A stretch of DNA of 7,199 nt from Anaerolineae bacterium (lineage in GTDB: Bacteria > Chloroflexota > Anaerolineae > 4572-78 > J111): contig JAGRBY010000372.1 in assembly GCA_020433835.1 (NCBI GenBank), positions 1 through 7,199 on the forward strand, written 5' to 3'. The stretch's first letter is position 1; every line of letters starts with the position of its first letter. Below are positions 1 through 6,602 of this stretch, piece after piece. Position numbers and translations under genes: made by a program. The notes under the pieces were generated by a model. It did not search any database and was not told the origin of the DNA. It was given only the letters and a program-made list of their open reading frames with translations.

Positions 1-3
1 CCC

Positions 4-62
4 GGCCCCCCAAAGGGGGGAGAAAGACGTCAAATTCCCCCCTCTGGGGGTTAGGGGGGGCC
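4..62. repeat. G/C-rich inverted repeat (intergenic element)
   Basis: The left arm (4-21) reads GGCCCCCCAAAGGGGGGA. The right arm (36-62) is nearly its reverse complement, apart from one base change and a short insertion (TTAGG-type) inside the G run. The central loop (22-35) contains the palindrome GACGTC. Each arm is also a small hairpin by itself (C-run, short A/T/C spacer, G-run). Such C-run/G-run elements look like dispersed noncoding repeats rather than protein-coding DNA. Whether it recurs elsewhere in the genome cannot be seen here. It lies directly upstream of the 96-896 gene and could act as a terminator-like barrier for whatever precedes the window. Confidence 0.6.
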
Positions 63-95
63 AACGCCAGTCACTAACTTAATGGCAGTGAAATC

Positions 96-896
96 ATGGT
101 AGGGATGCCTATCGCTACCATCAAAAATCAATCAACATACAGTAACATCATGATCCCGACCTCAAACCGTTTTCAAAAAATTTCCGTTGCTGTACTCCTT
201 TTGGCTTTGACTCTGTGGGCCTGCGTAAGCATCGACTTGTCCCCGCCGCCGGTTTCGGCTGTTGTGGTTGCAACATATCAGCCCCCGCCAACGCCAACCG
301 TAACCCCCTGGCCGACACCAACGCCGGTTGTCATTCAAATCGTGGCCCAATCACCGGTTATCGAACCCGCTTGCACCACACCCGAGGTTGATGATTGGCA
401 AAGCATCACAGTCAGCGGCAGCTATACCGAAACAGAACGCATGGCCTCCACACCGATGGTTTGCCATGTCAAGCGCGATACCTGCGCTTATAATCAACTG
501 GTCGGTATTTTAGATCCCTCAATTGTGTTTAAACAGGAAGAAGCGTGGCCCTTCGACACGGAGGACGTTTTAATGCACCCGGCCATGCTCAATCCGCTGG
601 CCCGGCTCAACGCCCTGGTTCAGGCCGAGTGGAATGGCGCTTACCAACTACGCGTTACGGATGCCTACGACTCGCTGTTAGAGCACGACCCACCCGACTC
701 GGAGCCAAGCACGCGCTACTCGCTGCATTACGAAGGCCGGGCCATCGACTTGACCACCTGGCCGGTCGACCGCAGTATGTATGGTCGGCTGTGCGCACTG
801 GCCCACTGCGCCGGTTTCGATTATGTGAAGAACGAAGTCACTCACTGTCACGCCTCGATCAACGCCAACAGTTTGTGTACCCAGTGCGGGGAGTAA
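96..896 (+). CDS. Lipoprotein with a Hedgehog N-terminal (HhN)-like metal-binding domain
   Basis: A 266-residue protein, probably exported and lipid-anchored. The hydrophobic run VAVLLLALTLWAC ends in a lipobox with Cys43. A Pro/Thr-rich stalk (about 49-77, e.g. PPPTPTVTPWPTPTP) follows. Residues about 105-256 align with the animal Hedgehog signalling domain: DPSIVFKQEE, LNAL, LRVTDAYD, SLHYEGRAID, then DRSMYG, AGFDYV and an E/HxH block. Zn-site counterparts are His211, Asp218, Glu247 and His250/His252. Ca-site counterparts are Glu148, Glu149, Asp157, Asp189 and Asp192. There is no Hog/intein domain. HhN shares its fold with zinc D,D-peptidases (VanX/M15), so a role on peptidoglycan peptides or other extracellular ligands is inferred, not shown. 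The longest ORF is given. Met19 (position 150) gives a more typical 24-residue signal peptide and may be the true start; no convincing SD is visible for either. Cysteines 123, 130, 233, 238, 251, 261 and 264 suggest disulfides. Confidence 0.88.
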   Translation: MVGMPIATIKNQSTYSNIMIPTSNRFQKISVAVLLLALTLWACVSIDLSPPPVSAVVVATYQPPPTPTVTPWPTPTPVVIQIVAQSPVIEPACTTPEVDDWQSITVSGSYTETERMASTPMVCHVKRDTCAYNQLVGILDPSIVFKQEEAWPFDTEDVLMHPAMLNPLARLNALVQAEWNGAYQLRVTDAYDSLLEHDPPDSEPSTRYSLHYEGRAIDLTTWPVDRSMYGRLCALAHCAGFDYVKNEVTHCHASINANSLCTQCGE

Positions 897-1035
897 AAGA
901 GCGATAACTTGAAAATAGCAATTAGCAGTTAACTGATAGCTGATAGCAAAAGATTTTCATTGTCGCTGTCGTCCTATAAGGACTGTTCGACTCTCCAGTC
1001 TCTACTCTCTAATTACCAATTACAATTACCACCCT
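897..1035. other. Spacer between convergent genes, low-complexity
   Basis: This 139-bp spacer holds no ORF of its own. It contains a 7-bp tandem repeat (CTGATAG twice, 933-946), a palindromic AGTTAACT just upstream, a short palindrome GTCCTATAAGGAC (971-983), and a period-6/7 run of AATTACC/AATTAC/AATTACC (1011-1030). None is a canonical intrinsic terminator with a U-run, although transcription from both sides should end here. Confidence 0.5.
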
Positions 1036-3348
1036 CTAAAGATTCAACGAAAACGGACTCTTCCCCCGTTCGAGCATCGATAATGTATCCATCGTGCGTT
1101 CGCGGGCCTTGCGCCGGACAATACTTTGTAAAGTCGGCAGGTCGGTCATCATCTTCTCGAAACGCTCGCGCTCCAGAGTTAAAAATAGGCTGGGCAAAAC
1201 AGTTTGCACAGTCGCCAGCCGGGTACCGCCTTCGATGAGGGCGATCTCGCCAAAATAGTCGCCGTCCTCCAGGTGCGCCAGCGTTACGTGCCGGTTATCC
1301 GTTTCGGTAGTGAAGGAGACGGCGACTTTGCCGCGCACGATAATGTAAAATTTATCGCCGGAGCTACCCTGCGTGAAAACAGTCTGTTCGGCATCAAAAT
1401 ATTCCGACACAAATTGGTCGGCAATGGCATCACGAACGGTATCATCGAGCGGAGCAAAAAGGGGAATATAGCGCAGACGGGCACCCCGCACTTCGGCGTA
1501 CTGGCCATCGGCGCTGATGGTGAAGCCGCTTTGCAACTGCCACAGACGGCGATAAAACTGCTTTCGCTTCAACAGCTCCCAATGGGTCCCCTGTTCGATA
1601 ACTTGACCGTTATCAACCACCACAATTTGATCGGCCTCAACTACTGACGAAAGCCTATGTGTCACGGTGACCACCGTGCGGTCGCGGGCCAACTTTTTAA
1701 GGGTTTTGTTGATGGTGGCTTCGGTTTCCACATCAAGCGCCGCCGTAATCTCATCGAGCAGCAGCAGCGAGGGGTTGTGCAGCAGCGCCCGGGCCAGTGC
1801 AATCCGCTGGCGCTGCCCCGGCGACAGCCGTTTGCCGCCCTCACCCACACAGGTATCGTATCCCTCAGGCAACGTTACAATCGTATCGTGAATTTCAGCC
1901 AATTTCGCCGCGGCGATAACCTCGCTGGCCGTGGCGTCGGGTTTAACCAGGCAGATGTTCTCATGGATGGTCGTGTTGAGCAGCGGCGCTTCTTGCAGTA
2001 CCACGCCAATTTGCGACCGAAAAGAGTGCTGCGCTACCTGTCGCAAATCGTGGCTATCGATCAAAATTTGGCCTTCAGTAGGATCGTAAAAGCGCAGCAG
2101 CAGCTTGAGCAGCGTGCTTTTGCCGGCTCCACTGCGACCCACAAAGGCAATGGCCTGTCGGGCCGGGGCAGTAAATGAAACGTGCTTGAGCTGCAAACCC
2201 TGGCCGGGATAGCCGAAACTCACCCCCTCGAACCGAATTTCTTCCGAGATGGGCGACAGAGTCACAGCCGCAACCGCATCGTCACGATCGATAGGAATAT
2301 CGAGTACCTGCTCAATCCGCTCCAAGGCGGATGCTCCGGCAATGAGGTTGCGAATGTAAATCGACAGCGCGGTAATAGACCGCCCGGCCTGCGACAGCAG
2401 CACAATAAAAGCCGAAAACGTCCCAATGGTTAGTTGGTTGTGCCAGGCAAAATACGCGCCAAAGGCAATCGTAATCCCCAAGACGATCATCTGTTGGATA
2501 TCCGTCCAGACCACAACCATACTCCGTTGAAAATGTGGTACGCGCAGTCCTCTCTTAAAGCGAGCCAGTCGAGTCATCGGCGTATCCGGCTCCTGCCCAA
2601 CAACCTGCGTAAATTTGCGAATGGCCAGATCATGGAGGCCAAAAGCGCGCAGCAGCGATTGAGTAGCCACGTTATCCTGTACAGCGTGGGCCACCGCCGC
2701 ATCGCGACGACGTTCGCCGTAATCGGCAGCGGTCGATTTTTTGAGAATCCAGCGGGGAATAATCGTCATCAGCGGCAGCACCAGGGCCAGTATCAAACTG
2801 AGCCGCCAGTTGAGAAAAATCAAGGCGATGATGGTAACAATAACCATCAGTATGGTACGCAGCCCTTCCACGGTGAGATCACGTATGGTACTACGCAAAG
2901 TAATAATCTCCTGAGCGAAAAGCGTGGTGATTTCACCCGGTTCGGTATCATCAAAAAAGCGAATGGGCAGGTGCTGCAAATGGGTAAACAACTTCAACCA
3001 CAGGTCGCGCTTAAGTTTCGCGCCCACTTGGGCCTGCACATACGCCTGCACCACATCGCCTACCGCGTAGAGCACAAACAAAACGGCAATACCACTTAAA
3101 ATGAGGATAAGCATCTGCTCATCACGCGGTACAATCGCCATATCAATAAGGTATTTAAGGGTGAGCGGCAGAGCGATGTGAAGCAAAACAGTGATGATGA
3201 CCGTTAGCCCCATAATAATTTGCGCCCGCCAGTAGGGGCGAAGGTAGACCAATATGGCCCGCTTGAGCAGTTTCAAAATGCTCCCGGACGGTTGAGAGGT
3301 TGGCTCCGTCGCTGTGAGCATTGGCTGTGCGGTTGGGGCTGTTTCCAT
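1036..3348 (-). CDS. ABC exporter half-transporter with C-terminal cyclic-nucleotide-binding domain
   Basis: A 770-residue membrane ATPase of the type-IV (MsbA/LmrA-like) exporter family, expected to act as a homodimer in the cytoplasmic membrane. Residues about 25-335 form the six-helix transmembrane domain. The nucleotide-binding domain (about 370-605) is complete: Walker A GRSGAGKST (404-412), Q-loop Gln452, signature LSPGQ (508-512), Walker B LLLLDE with catalytic Glu533, D-loop AALD, and H-loop His564. Residues about 628-745 are a cNMP-binding domain. Its phosphate-binding cassette, FGEIALIEGGTRLATV, keeps the canonical Glu701 and Arg710, so binding of cAMP, cGMP or a related nucleotide is plausible. 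The substrate cannot be told. The gene is intact and monocistronic-looking, and converges on the Hh-like gene. An AGGGAG lies right against the ATG (3349-3354), too close for a good SD. Met10 is an alternative start without a better site. Confidence 0.95.
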   Translation of the reverse strand: METAPTAQPMLTATEPTSQPSGSILKLLKRAILVYLRPYWRAQIIMGLTVIITVLLHIALPLTLKYLIDMAIVPRDEQMLILILSGIAVLFVLYAVGDVVQAYVQAQVGAKLKRDLWLKLFTHLQHLPIRFFDDTEPGEITTLFAQEIITLRSTIRDLTVEGLRTILMVIVTIIALIFLNWRLSLILALVLPLMTIIPRWILKKSTAADYGERRRDAAVAHAVQDNVATQSLLRAFGLHDLAIRKFTQVVGQEPDTPMTRLARFKRGLRVPHFQRSMVVVWTDIQQMIVLGITIAFGAYFAWHNQLTIGTFSAFIVLLSQAGRSITALSIYIRNLIAGASALERIEQVLDIPIDRDDAVAAVTLSPISEEIRFEGVSFGYPGQGLQLKHVSFTAPARQAIAFVGRSGAGKSTLLKLLLRFYDPTEGQILIDSHDLRQVAQHSFRSQIGVVLQEAPLLNTTIHENICLVKPDATASEVIAAAKLAEIHDTIVTLPEGYDTCVGEGGKRLSPGQRQRIALARALLHNPSLLLLDEITAALDVETEATINKTLKKLARDRTVVTVTHRLSSVVEADQIVVVDNGQVIEQGTHWELLKRKQFYRRLWQLQSGFTISADGQYAEVRGARLRYIPLFAPLDDTVRDAIADQFVSEYFDAEQTVFTQGSSGDKFYIIVRGKVAVSFTTETDNRHVTLAHLEDGDYFGEIALIEGGTRLATVQTVLPSLFLTLERERFEKMMTDLPTLQSIVRRKARERTMDTLSMLERGKSPFSLNL

Positions 3349-3406
3349 CTCCCTGCTTGGCCTTTATAATAAGTGCTTTTATAAAAAATACGTAAGCTGG
3401 AAGGAG

Positions 3407-3435
3407 ATTATAGCGGAAGAGAGATTTTGAGCCAA
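3407..3435 (-). promoter_or_regulatory. Sigma70-type promoter for the ABC exporter
   Basis: Read on the minus strand, a perfect -10 box TATAAT (3407-3412) lies 17 bp downstream of TTGGCT (3430-3435), a 4/6 match to the -35 consensus. Transcription would begin near 3400, leaving an untranslated leader of about 50 nt before the ATG at 3348. Confidence 0.55.
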
Positions 3436-3506
3436 AGCAGAGGTGGTATGCGGGGATGTGGTACGATAAACAGCCCCACTGGTCTTACTTCATCGAAATA
3501 CGTAGC

Positions 3507-3537
3507 AGGTAGCGAAGGGTAATGCCCTTCACTACCT
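3507..3537. terminator. Stem-loop downstream of the chemoreceptor gene
   Basis: AGGTAG and GAAGGG pair with CCCTTC and CTACCT. This makes a 12-bp stem with one C/A mismatch and a five-base loop (TAATG). The hairpin starts about 52 nt past the chemoreceptor stop on the minus strand. The only nearby T-run (AAATTTTT, 3538-3545) lies on the + strand side, so as a classical intrinsic terminator it points the other way. It may still end or stabilise the minus-strand mRNA, or be a small dispersed repeat. Confidence 0.4.
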
Positions 3538-3589
3538 AAATTTTTGCAATAAGTGTGCTCTGAACAAAGATTGGTGAACCTTTATTCCC

Positions 3590-6061
3590 TTACATAAGTA
3601 TCTGCTCTTGCTCATTCGATGGTGTTGTTGAGCCAATCCAACCGTTACTCGCCATACCATTTAACGGATTGGACGTTTTACTTTTGCCGGGCGCATTCGA
3701 GTTCGATGCGTTGTTCAGCTTGAAACGGCCAATGATATCGGTTAGTTGATTGGCCATGGCATTGAGCGACGAGGCAGCGGCGGTCACTTCTTCAATCCGG
3801 GCATTCATTGTTTCCGTTGCCGAACTCACCTCTTGAGCAGCAGCCCCGTTACTCTGGCTAATGTTGGCCACATCTTCGATCGCGGCTACCATCTCGTTAG
3901 AACTGGCGGTTATCTCTTCCGCCGAGGCCGTGTTTTCCTCTACGACAGACGAGACTGTTTCCATGCGTAACACCAAGGCTTTGGCTGAGTTAGCTATTTG
4001 CTGAGCAGCGGTGGCAATCTCATTTACCTGACTATTAACCGTCTCTGAGGCCTGAACGATGTTGGCCAGAGCTGCGCCGGCGCTGTTGGCCCGCGCCACA
4101 CCGGTTTCTACTTCGGCAGCGCTTTCATTCATAGCGACCACAGCTTCATTAACCGTCTGCTGAATATCACGAATCAATTCGGCGATTTCGCCGGTGGCAG
4201 TGGTAGACTTCTCTGCCAGTTTGCGGACCTCATCAGCAACAACGGCAAAGCCCTTGCCGTGTTCACCGGCGCGAGCAGCTTCGATAGCCGCATTGAGGGC
4301 AAGAAGGTTGGTTTGACTGGCGATATCCTCAATAGTTTCAACAATGGCCCCAATCTGATCGGAACGTTGGCCCAACGCTTGAACCTTACCGGCAGACGAA
4401 TCGACCTTGATTTTGATACTATTCATCCCCTGAACCGTCTCTGCAACCGTCTGGGTACCGGAACGAGCGGCCTGCGCAGCCTGAGCAGCACCTTGAGCGC
4501 CGGCCTGCGCATTAGAGGCTACTTGAGCAACGGCAGAAGTAATTTCAGCCGTGAGAGCGGATGATTTGCCGACGGCGACGGCCTGTTCTTGAGAGCCATT
4601 GGCCACACCCTCAATCGCCTGGCTAACCTGTTCGATGAGCGTAGCCGCAGTAGAAATACCTTTGGATTGTTGGTGAGTACCACTGGCCACCTCTTGAATC
4701 GACACGCCGACCTGAATGGCCACCTGGCCGGACAGCTTGGCGTTGGCAAAAAGCTGCTCCGAAGCCGCGCCAACCCTGTTAGCTGTGGTGGCTACCCGGC
4801 TAACCAGTTCGTGCAGTGCCCCTGTCATCTCCGCAAAGGATTGCTCTATAATATGCATTTGGGCAATGATATCGTTGAAGGCGGTAGCCATCTGGCCAAT
4901 TTCATCCTGCGATTTGATCTCAACAGCTTTGCTGGTGATGGTCAGCTTGCGCGTCAGATTGCCCTGGGCCAACATACGCATCTCCGAGGCCAGGGTCGGT
5001 AAATCTTGCTTCGCTATCTGGTGGGCAACCTCGGACACTTGCTGCAGCGCGTGTGTAATCCGACAGGCCATAAAATAGCCAATACCGATAGCCAGTATAA
5101 CGGATAGAATTGAAATGGCCGCTACAGTGAGCCGGGTGGTTTCCAACTCACTCCGCAAATCAGCAAGGCCGCTGTCCATGGAGGCATGGATTACTTCCTC
5201 AGCTTCATCGGCAAGGGCGACAAAGGCTTCAAACTCCTGGTCGAATGCCCCATCAACAGCACTGCCTGCAATGGATTGGTTTTGACTATTTTGGTAACGT
5301 GTCTCAGCCGCTGCTAAAAAACTATCGGTGTCATCAAGCAATTGACGGGTGGTGGCATTGCCAATAAGCACATCGAGACGCTCAATATGGCTCCGAGCGC
5401 CCTCAATTCCGGCCACAATATCTTCATACTTAATCGACGTATCTCCGGAGAGTAACTCTTCAAAAAAGAGATGGGAATCGGCCAGAGCAAACTTGGCGGC
5501 ACCGGCCTCAAGAACAATCTCAAGTTTGGAATTACTCTTTTGGTTGGCCTGGATGATCGTCTCAAGGTTGGCTATTAAGGCTTCGTAGTCGCCATCAAAT
5601 TGCTGATCAGCCTCACTGCCAACACCGACAGCGCTGGCTCTCGTATCGTAACGGTTATGAGCGCTTTGAATAAATTGTTCCACACTCGCCCGCACCTGAG
5701 TTGCCTTGTTCAAAACCACCGGATCCGTTGAGGCCACAAAAGTACCTTCGTCATTGCTACCGCCATGAAGAATGGCATCTGTATACCACAGTGTTTCATC
5801 AAGAAGCGCCCATACTTCGTTGATATCCTCGGTTGTATCACCGGCCATAATCTCTTCGAACAGCAGGTGGGCCCGGGTAGCCGACAGCTTAACTTCCATC
5901 GCTGCGTCGCCGAGCGGGGCAAGATTAGCGCCAACAGCCAGCCCTGAATTCCCTACAGAGTCTGTAAAGTAAACAGCACCAAGCCCCATCAAAACATTAA
6001 TAAAAGCTAGCAGAAGAAATGCGGCAATCAATTTTGTTCTAAGCTTCATTTGGCTCAGCAT
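3590..6061 (-). CDS. Methyl-accepting chemotaxis protein (transmembrane chemoreceptor)
   Basis: An 823-residue chemoreceptor. TM1 spans about 10-32 and TM2 about 311-332. Between them is an extracytoplasmic sensor of about 275 residues. A HAMP region follows (about 333-404, with [11 protein letters not shown] near its end), then a long cytoplasmic coiled-coil signalling domain. The conserved hairpin tip (about 575-620) contains [34 protein letters not shown] and flanking residues, which contact CheA and CheW. The sensor looks like two tandem copies of one helical module, each with a [AS]H-L-x-F-E-E-[IL] motif. It is not a recognised PAS, Cache or standard 4-helix domain; the ligand is unknown. 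The C-terminus has no NWETF-like CheR tether. The start is supported by AAGGAG six bases upstream; Met5 is too far from it. No che genes lie nearby, so it must use a CheA/CheW encoded elsewhere. Confidence 0.96.
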   Translation of the reverse strand: MLSQMKLRTKLIAAFLLLAFINVLMGLGAVYFTDSVGNSGLAVGANLAPLGDAAMEVKLSATRAHLLFEEIMAGDTTEDINEVWALLDETLWYTDAILHGGSNDEGTFVASTDPVVLNKATQVRASVEQFIQSAHNRYDTRASAVGVGSEADQQFDGDYEALIANLETIIQANQKSNSKLEIVLEAGAAKFALADSHLFFEELLSGDTSIKYEDIVAGIEGARSHIERLDVLIGNATTRQLLDDTDSFLAAAETRYQNSQNQSIAGSAVDGAFDQEFEAFVALADEAEEVIHASMDSGLADLRSELETTRLTVAAISILSVILAIGIGYFMACRITHALQQVSEVAHQIAKQDLPTLASEMRMLAQGNLTRKLTITSKAVEIKSQDEIGQMATAFNDIIAQMHIIEQSFAEMTGALHELVSRVATTANRVGAASEQLFANAKLSGQVAIQVGVSIQEVASGTHQQSKGISTAATLIEQVSQAIEGVANGSQEQAVAVGKSSALTAEITSAVAQVASNAQAGAQGAAQAAQAARSGTQTVAETVQGMNSIKIKVDSSAGKVQALGQRSDQIGAIVETIEDIASQTNLLALNAAIEAARAGEHGKGFAVVADEVRKLAEKSTTATGEIAELIRDIQQTVNEAVVAMNESAAEVETGVARANSAGAALANIVQASETVNSQVNEIATAAQQIANSAKALVLRMETVSSVVEENTASAEEITASSNEMVAAIEDVANISQSNGAAAQEVSSATETMNARIEEVTAAASSLNAMANQLTDIIGRFKLNNASNSNAPGKSKTSNPLNGMASNGWIGSTTPSNEQEQILM
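5165..5915 (-). other. Tandem duplication inside the chemoreceptor sensor domain
   Basis: Two modules of about 118-132 residues follow each other. Copy 1 (about residues 50-178) has [13 protein letters not shown] at 64-76, RY at 137-138 and FDGDYEAL at 155-162. Copy 2 (about 186-300) has [13 protein letters not shown] at 196-208, RY at 255-256 and FDQEFEAF at 273-280. The order and spacing of the motifs are kept. This is a protein-level repeat; the DNA has diverged. Confidence 0.75.
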
Positions 6062-6067
6062 ACTATG

Positions 6068-6073
6068 CTCCTT
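6068..6073 (-). promoter_or_regulatory. Shine-Dalgarno site of the chemoreceptor gene
   Basis: Read on the minus strand this is AAGGAG, six bases before the ATG at 6059-6061. It decides the start in favour of MLSQMKL over the internal Met5, which would sit 18 bases away. Confidence 0.8.
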
Positions 6074-6479
6074 GTTCTAAACTGCATTTGGTAAATACAA
6101 CCGCAAATATTCAAACTGGGAGTAGGAAGTAAGGAGAACATACAGGCTAGAAACAGATTAGTTCCTACGCTTCACCTGCCACATAGGTAGGTTTGTTTGA
6201 AACCGCAATTTTTCGATGTCTTCTGGATAAGTCAGTAATTGCGTTAACTCTGCTATTAAAATATCGGCCATCGGGAAAAATTCTGTATAAAGAAAGTATA
6301 GAAATTTCGTTGAAACAGTTATAGATTATGCCGTTATGTTTTATTTATGGCATTTAAGCAGCGAAAGAGCGAGGATTTTTTCATAACGATGTTTATACCC
6401 ACACAGCATAAGCGCGTTGATAAATAGGGGTAATAGGAGAACATCCGTTGTAGAGGCTTCAGAATTTACACAGTTCTCA

Positions 6480-6520
6480 AGGTGACAGCCACTGAGTAGC
6501 AATAAAAGTGACTGCCACCT
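6480..6520 (-). repeat. Long inverted repeat, RNA hairpin on the minus strand
   Basis: The left arm AGGTGACAGCCACT (6480-6493) and right arm AGTGACTGCCACCT (6507-6520) match at 12 of 14 positions. On the minus-strand transcript the two mismatches become G-U wobbles, so all 14 positions can pair around a 13-nt loop. On the + strand they would be A-C clashes. It lies 83 bp past the stop of the right-hand gene and could be its 3' UTR structure or terminator, though no U-run follows. It could also be a dispersed repeat. Confidence 0.55.
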
Positions 6521-6602
6521 CGTTTTCAATTGGTTGGATTTGATACCTTAGCTAACCTGCTTCGGCTACCGATAACGGTTTACATTCAAAAACTTACTTC
6601 GT

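Larger units (their letters stand above)
3349..3589. other. Spacer between chemoreceptor 3' end and exporter 5' end
   Basis: A 241-bp non-coding spacer between two minus-strand genes. It holds the 3407-3435 promoter and the 3507-3537 stem-loop. This suggests that the chemoreceptor and exporter are separate transcription units. No small ORF with a ribosome-binding site was noticed. Confidence 0.6.
6062..6602. other. 541-bp AT-rich gap without a convincing gene
   Basis: This stretch is visibly richer in A/T than the flanking genes. It holds the chemoreceptor SD and, presumably, its promoter, although no clear sigma70 or flagellar-type box was found. It also holds the inverted repeat at 6480-6520. 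The only open frame of note, minus 6341-6529, needs a TTG start, lacks an SD and overlaps the inverted repeat, so it is not called. The function of the remaining 300-odd bases is not visible; a small RNA cannot be excluded. Confidence 0.5.

Noticed and set aside
96..896. Eukaryotic contamination as the source of the Hedgehog-like sequence
   Set aside because: The gene is intronless, starts with a bacterial lipobox and Pro/Thr stalk, lacks the Hog domain, and lies beside clearly bacterial genes (ABC exporter, chemoreceptor) in one continuous sequence.
545..907. 120-residue + strand frame overlapping the Hh-like gene
   Set aside because: It is an out-of-frame shadow, rich in Arg/Pro/Gly, while the overlapping frame shows strong domain conservation.
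1011..1030. AATTACC-type short repeats as a CRISPR or attachment site
   Set aside because: The units are only 6-7 bp with no spacers and no partner copy in the window, so this is low-complexity spacer DNA.
2434..3099. 221-residue + strand open frame
   Set aside because: It lies wholly antisense to the transmembrane domain of the ABC exporter; its His/Gln/Asn-rich composition is typical of a shadow frame. The same applies to the other + strand frames across 1204-2433.
6062..6320. Sigma28-type or sigma70 promoter for the chemoreceptor
   Set aside because: Several TATA-like boxes exist on the minus strand (e.g. TATACT near 6295), but none has an acceptable partner box at the right spacing.
6132..6444. 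AGGAGAACAT occurring twice (6132-6141 and 6435-6444) as a direct repeat
   Set aside because: Ten bases at 300-bp distance in AT-rich DNA can be chance, and neither copy precedes a start codon or flanks a recognisable element.
6341..6529. Small minus-strand ORF with LLLLLSGC resembling a lipobox
   Set aside because: It needs a TTG start, has no SD, its hydrophobic run is too short for a signal peptide, and its start overlaps the inverted repeat. It is most likely chance in AT-rich DNA.
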